NCBI GenBank assembly: GCA_037833965.1
Contig: AP031353.1
Span: 16,308,501-16,372,500 of the forward strand
Direction: 5' to 3'
DNA from: Marchantia polymorpha subsp. ruderalis
Taxonomy: Eukaryota; Streptophyta; Marchantiopsida; Marchantiales; Marchantiaceae
Length of the DNA: 64,000 bases
The translations under genes were made by a program, and so were the position numbers. This document shows positions 61,837 through 64,000 of this stretch, piece by piece (the first letter of the stretch is position 1; each line of letters opens with the position of its first letter). A model generated the notes under the pieces. That model did no database searches. It was not told the DNA's origin and saw only the letters and a program-made list of their open reading frames with translations.

Positions 61837-64000
61837 AATGTTCAATACAGGTCCGATATATTCGGCATTTATATCGTGGGGCAGGTTCAGCCGATAGAGG
61901 TAGGGTCAATTTTATGAGATATCTGCGGCATTAGGTAGAGTGTCCATGTTTGTCATGGATTGTCTGATGGCTGCCCCTATTAGATGTTAGGAGAGTCACT
62001 CGACTTGTTGGGAGAGGTTATTTTAGAACACTGTCTTTTTAGCTCTCGTTGTCACTGAAGCTGATATCAAATCCCCTAGTACTGTCGAAGACTAATTACA
62101 AGGACATTAGTATTCAAGCTGGCATTCAAATGAAATGACCAATCAATGCAGAGCAACTAGTGATAGTGTTATCGTCATGGTCCTTAGATTTGTGTTCCTG
62201 AAGAAGAGCACGCATGAAATAAGGGCCGGTGTCTTCACGTGGAACAACAATGTTGGCAAATTGTTTTCCTGGCTATTCAGGAAACTTGTGTGAACTACGC
62301 AAACCATTTCACAACTCCACATGTGTATTCTCCGCCAAGCCTGAAATTGCCGCACAAAATCTTGTTGGTTCATTGGGACTGTCGGGAGCGATCGATCTCT
62401 CGGGTGATGTACATTTTATATCTCCTACTCTCGTCAAGAGCATTGTCGAGATACATGTCGAGATTTCCTGTTATTGATCAAAATGTCTCACCCATCATGA
62501 ATCGTACATGTGAATGAGATTTACGGACTACTTCAGTGTGAAGGCTCCCTTCTCGTCTGTTTCTGTGCCAAGTTAGCTTGACATGTGCTCAAAGGCGCGG
62601 ACGTCCGCCTCTACTGAGGAAAGTAGAGAAACTTGATGTCGTCTTTGTGGATGCAGTTCGGACTGAGATGGTCGTTTCTCTAGTAAGTCTTTTGATCAAT
62701 CACAGCCCTCAACACCACTCATCACTTTCCTACAGGAGTAAATTGATAGCCTGGACTGAACTCACTGGTGTCAAAAGTCTCTCTGCACAATAAGCGCCGA
62801 AATGAGAAGTGGCCTCTAGGACCCAATTAACAGAACTGTCGTGAACCGAGACTTCTTTACGATAATACGGATCGGTCTCAGGGACATTGAGTTGAATTTC
62901 ATCACAAGTTCACGTCTTCAGCTGTCAACGGAGGACTGAGACAGCAGCGAATGGAGTCAAAGATGCCGGGAGTGGCCGGAGACAATGCGCTGAGGTGAAA
63001 CGAGAGAAGTGGAGAGTGTTTGGGAGCAGAGTTGCATGCGCGTGCCCACGAGGCATGTGCTCACTTCGATTCATCCCATAGAAACCGGATTGGGGACAGA
63101 TAATTGGCCGCACGCGCCATCCATTTCCGATGGTATTGTTGCATTTTCCCTCGATCCGTGGTCTGTTTGTCTCTCCCTCGCTCCCTCCCTCCCTCGCGGG
63201 ATGCTGGCGACATACAGTGGGTTCCCTGCGCTGCGCTGCTTTGCCTCGTCTCGTCACACACTGACCCCATCGTCGAGACGAGTGGCATCGAATCTTGTAA
63301 GAAAATGATGAATTTCAATTATCTTCGGGACACCTCGGATTCCAAAACCCTCTTATCCCAAAACCCTGCTCGATCCGCTCATTCGCTCAATTCGGACTGG
63401 CAAATGTACCCCGGCCCTTTTGCTTTTCTTCAGCTGCCTTGGCCGCTTTATTGCTGCAAGCATGGGATTTGTCGGGATTTTCCCCACGCCATGACCGGAG
63501 GAGGGAGATGTCTGCTGTAGGCGTGAGATCGTCGAGTCACAGCTCTGTGCGAAGGAGGAGGAGGGGGAGGAGGCAAGGAGAACGAGGCGCAGGTCCAGGC
63601 GCAATGGGAAGGACACGAATGTCGGTCGCAGAGACGGGGAAATCCTAGCAGCGATTCGTGCACACGTAGAGAGTTGCCGGTGATGTGGCCGTGCGGATGG
63701 GGATTGGAGACATCGTGGCCCATGTGGTGGCATGGGCCAAGAGCATTCGCAGTCCCGACTCTCGGCCCGATGAAGCTGCGACAGAAGCATCGCCTGCGAT
63801 GAAGGAGGGGCTGGACGCTGGGATCTGCTCTTCAACTTCTGCACATGTTTGCTCGCCCTCGCCAGCATATCCGCGCAAGCTGCCAGACTCCCCTTGAGCA
63901 CAACTCTCCTCTTCCCCTCTCGCTCCGTTCCATCAGTCGATGCCCCTTCGCCTTCGCCAGCGCCTCCCACGTATTATATAAATGCCCAGTGGCCATTTTG
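61837..64000. other. Downstream region, no supported gene
   Basis: Open frames are short (up to about 205 codons on the minus strand at 63353-63970, Ser/Arg/Pro-rich, mirrored by plus-strand frames) and carry no motif. 62578-62793 (+) begins like a protein (CAQRRGRPPLLRKVEKLDVV) but leads nowhere. The GC-rich last kilobase could be a promoter or first exon of a gene outside the window. Confidence 0.45.
63972..63983 (+). promoter_or_regulatory. TATA-box-like element near right edge
   Basis: TATTATATAAAT in a GC-rich context at the end of the window. It would suit a plus-strand transcription start just beyond the right edge, but no coding sequence is available to confirm it. Confidence 0.25.

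Noticed and set aside
63353..63970. 205-codon minus-strand gene
   Set aside because: Low-complexity Ser/Arg/Pro composition, overlapping plus-strand frames, no domain.

Overview
The window looks like nuclear DNA of a land plant, probably a non-seed plant and possibly a liverwort. That is an inference from three things: GT-AG introns in plant-like gene models, Ty1/copia and Ty3/gypsy retrotransposons with plant-type domains, and a protein that starts with a bryophyte-style CNL-like helix (MAEAV...) joined to a U-box and ARM repeats. Most of the window is AT-rich, repeat-laden intergenic DNA. Genes sit in a few GC-richer islands.

Layout: 1-6060 is AT-rich with no gene. 6081-7900 is a coding-like island I cannot resolve. 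8092-12676 (+) is a multi-exon gene for a 4-helix-bundle/U-box/ARM-repeat protein with 14 near-perfect 43-residue repeats; its second exon appears frame-broken. 12695-13114 (-) is a convergent gene remnant with an in-frame TAG. 14316-19057 is an old Ty1/copia element on the minus strand, with both LTRs, a primer-binding site and a dead integrase. 19058-39480 is mostly AT-rich spacer holding tandem repeats (28.7-29.6 kb), several perfect palindromes (30.96, 32.06, 36.55, 36.86 kb), a hypothetical ORF (26271-26924) and a degenerate minisatellite (38.04-38.96 kb).

The standout is 39515-46134 (-): a Ty3/gypsy element whose pol polyprotein carries a complete C5 cytosine-DNA methyltransferase (motifs I, IV PCQ, VI ENV, VIII, IX/X) between protease and reverse transcriptase. 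It is cut off inside the integrase. Pol has kept one reading frame for about 1,640 codons with no frameshift, yet it has seven nonsense codons: five TAG, two TGA, no TAA. A further TAG lies near the start of gag. This is what C-to-T decay at CAG (CHG) and CGA (CG) sites would produce, so an element encoding its own methyltransferase seems to have been inactivated by methylation-type mutation.

46135-51480 is spacer with a pyrimidine tract, a 14-bp-arm palindrome and an LTR-like patch. 51508-52735 (+) is a degenerate ARIADNE RBR ubiquitin-ligase pseudogene with an internal partial duplication. 54388-55441 (-) is an intact three-exon VOC/glyoxalase-fold gene. 58167-61836 (+) is an intact six-exon gene for a roughly 665-residue RNA-binding protein with three RRM-like domains and a possible organelle presequence. 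These two host genes are divergent, about 2.7 kb apart. 61837-64000 holds no gene I can support; a TATA-like box lies near the right edge. The host genes show no operon-like or pathway linkage; they look like ordinary independent plant loci separated by transposon debris.
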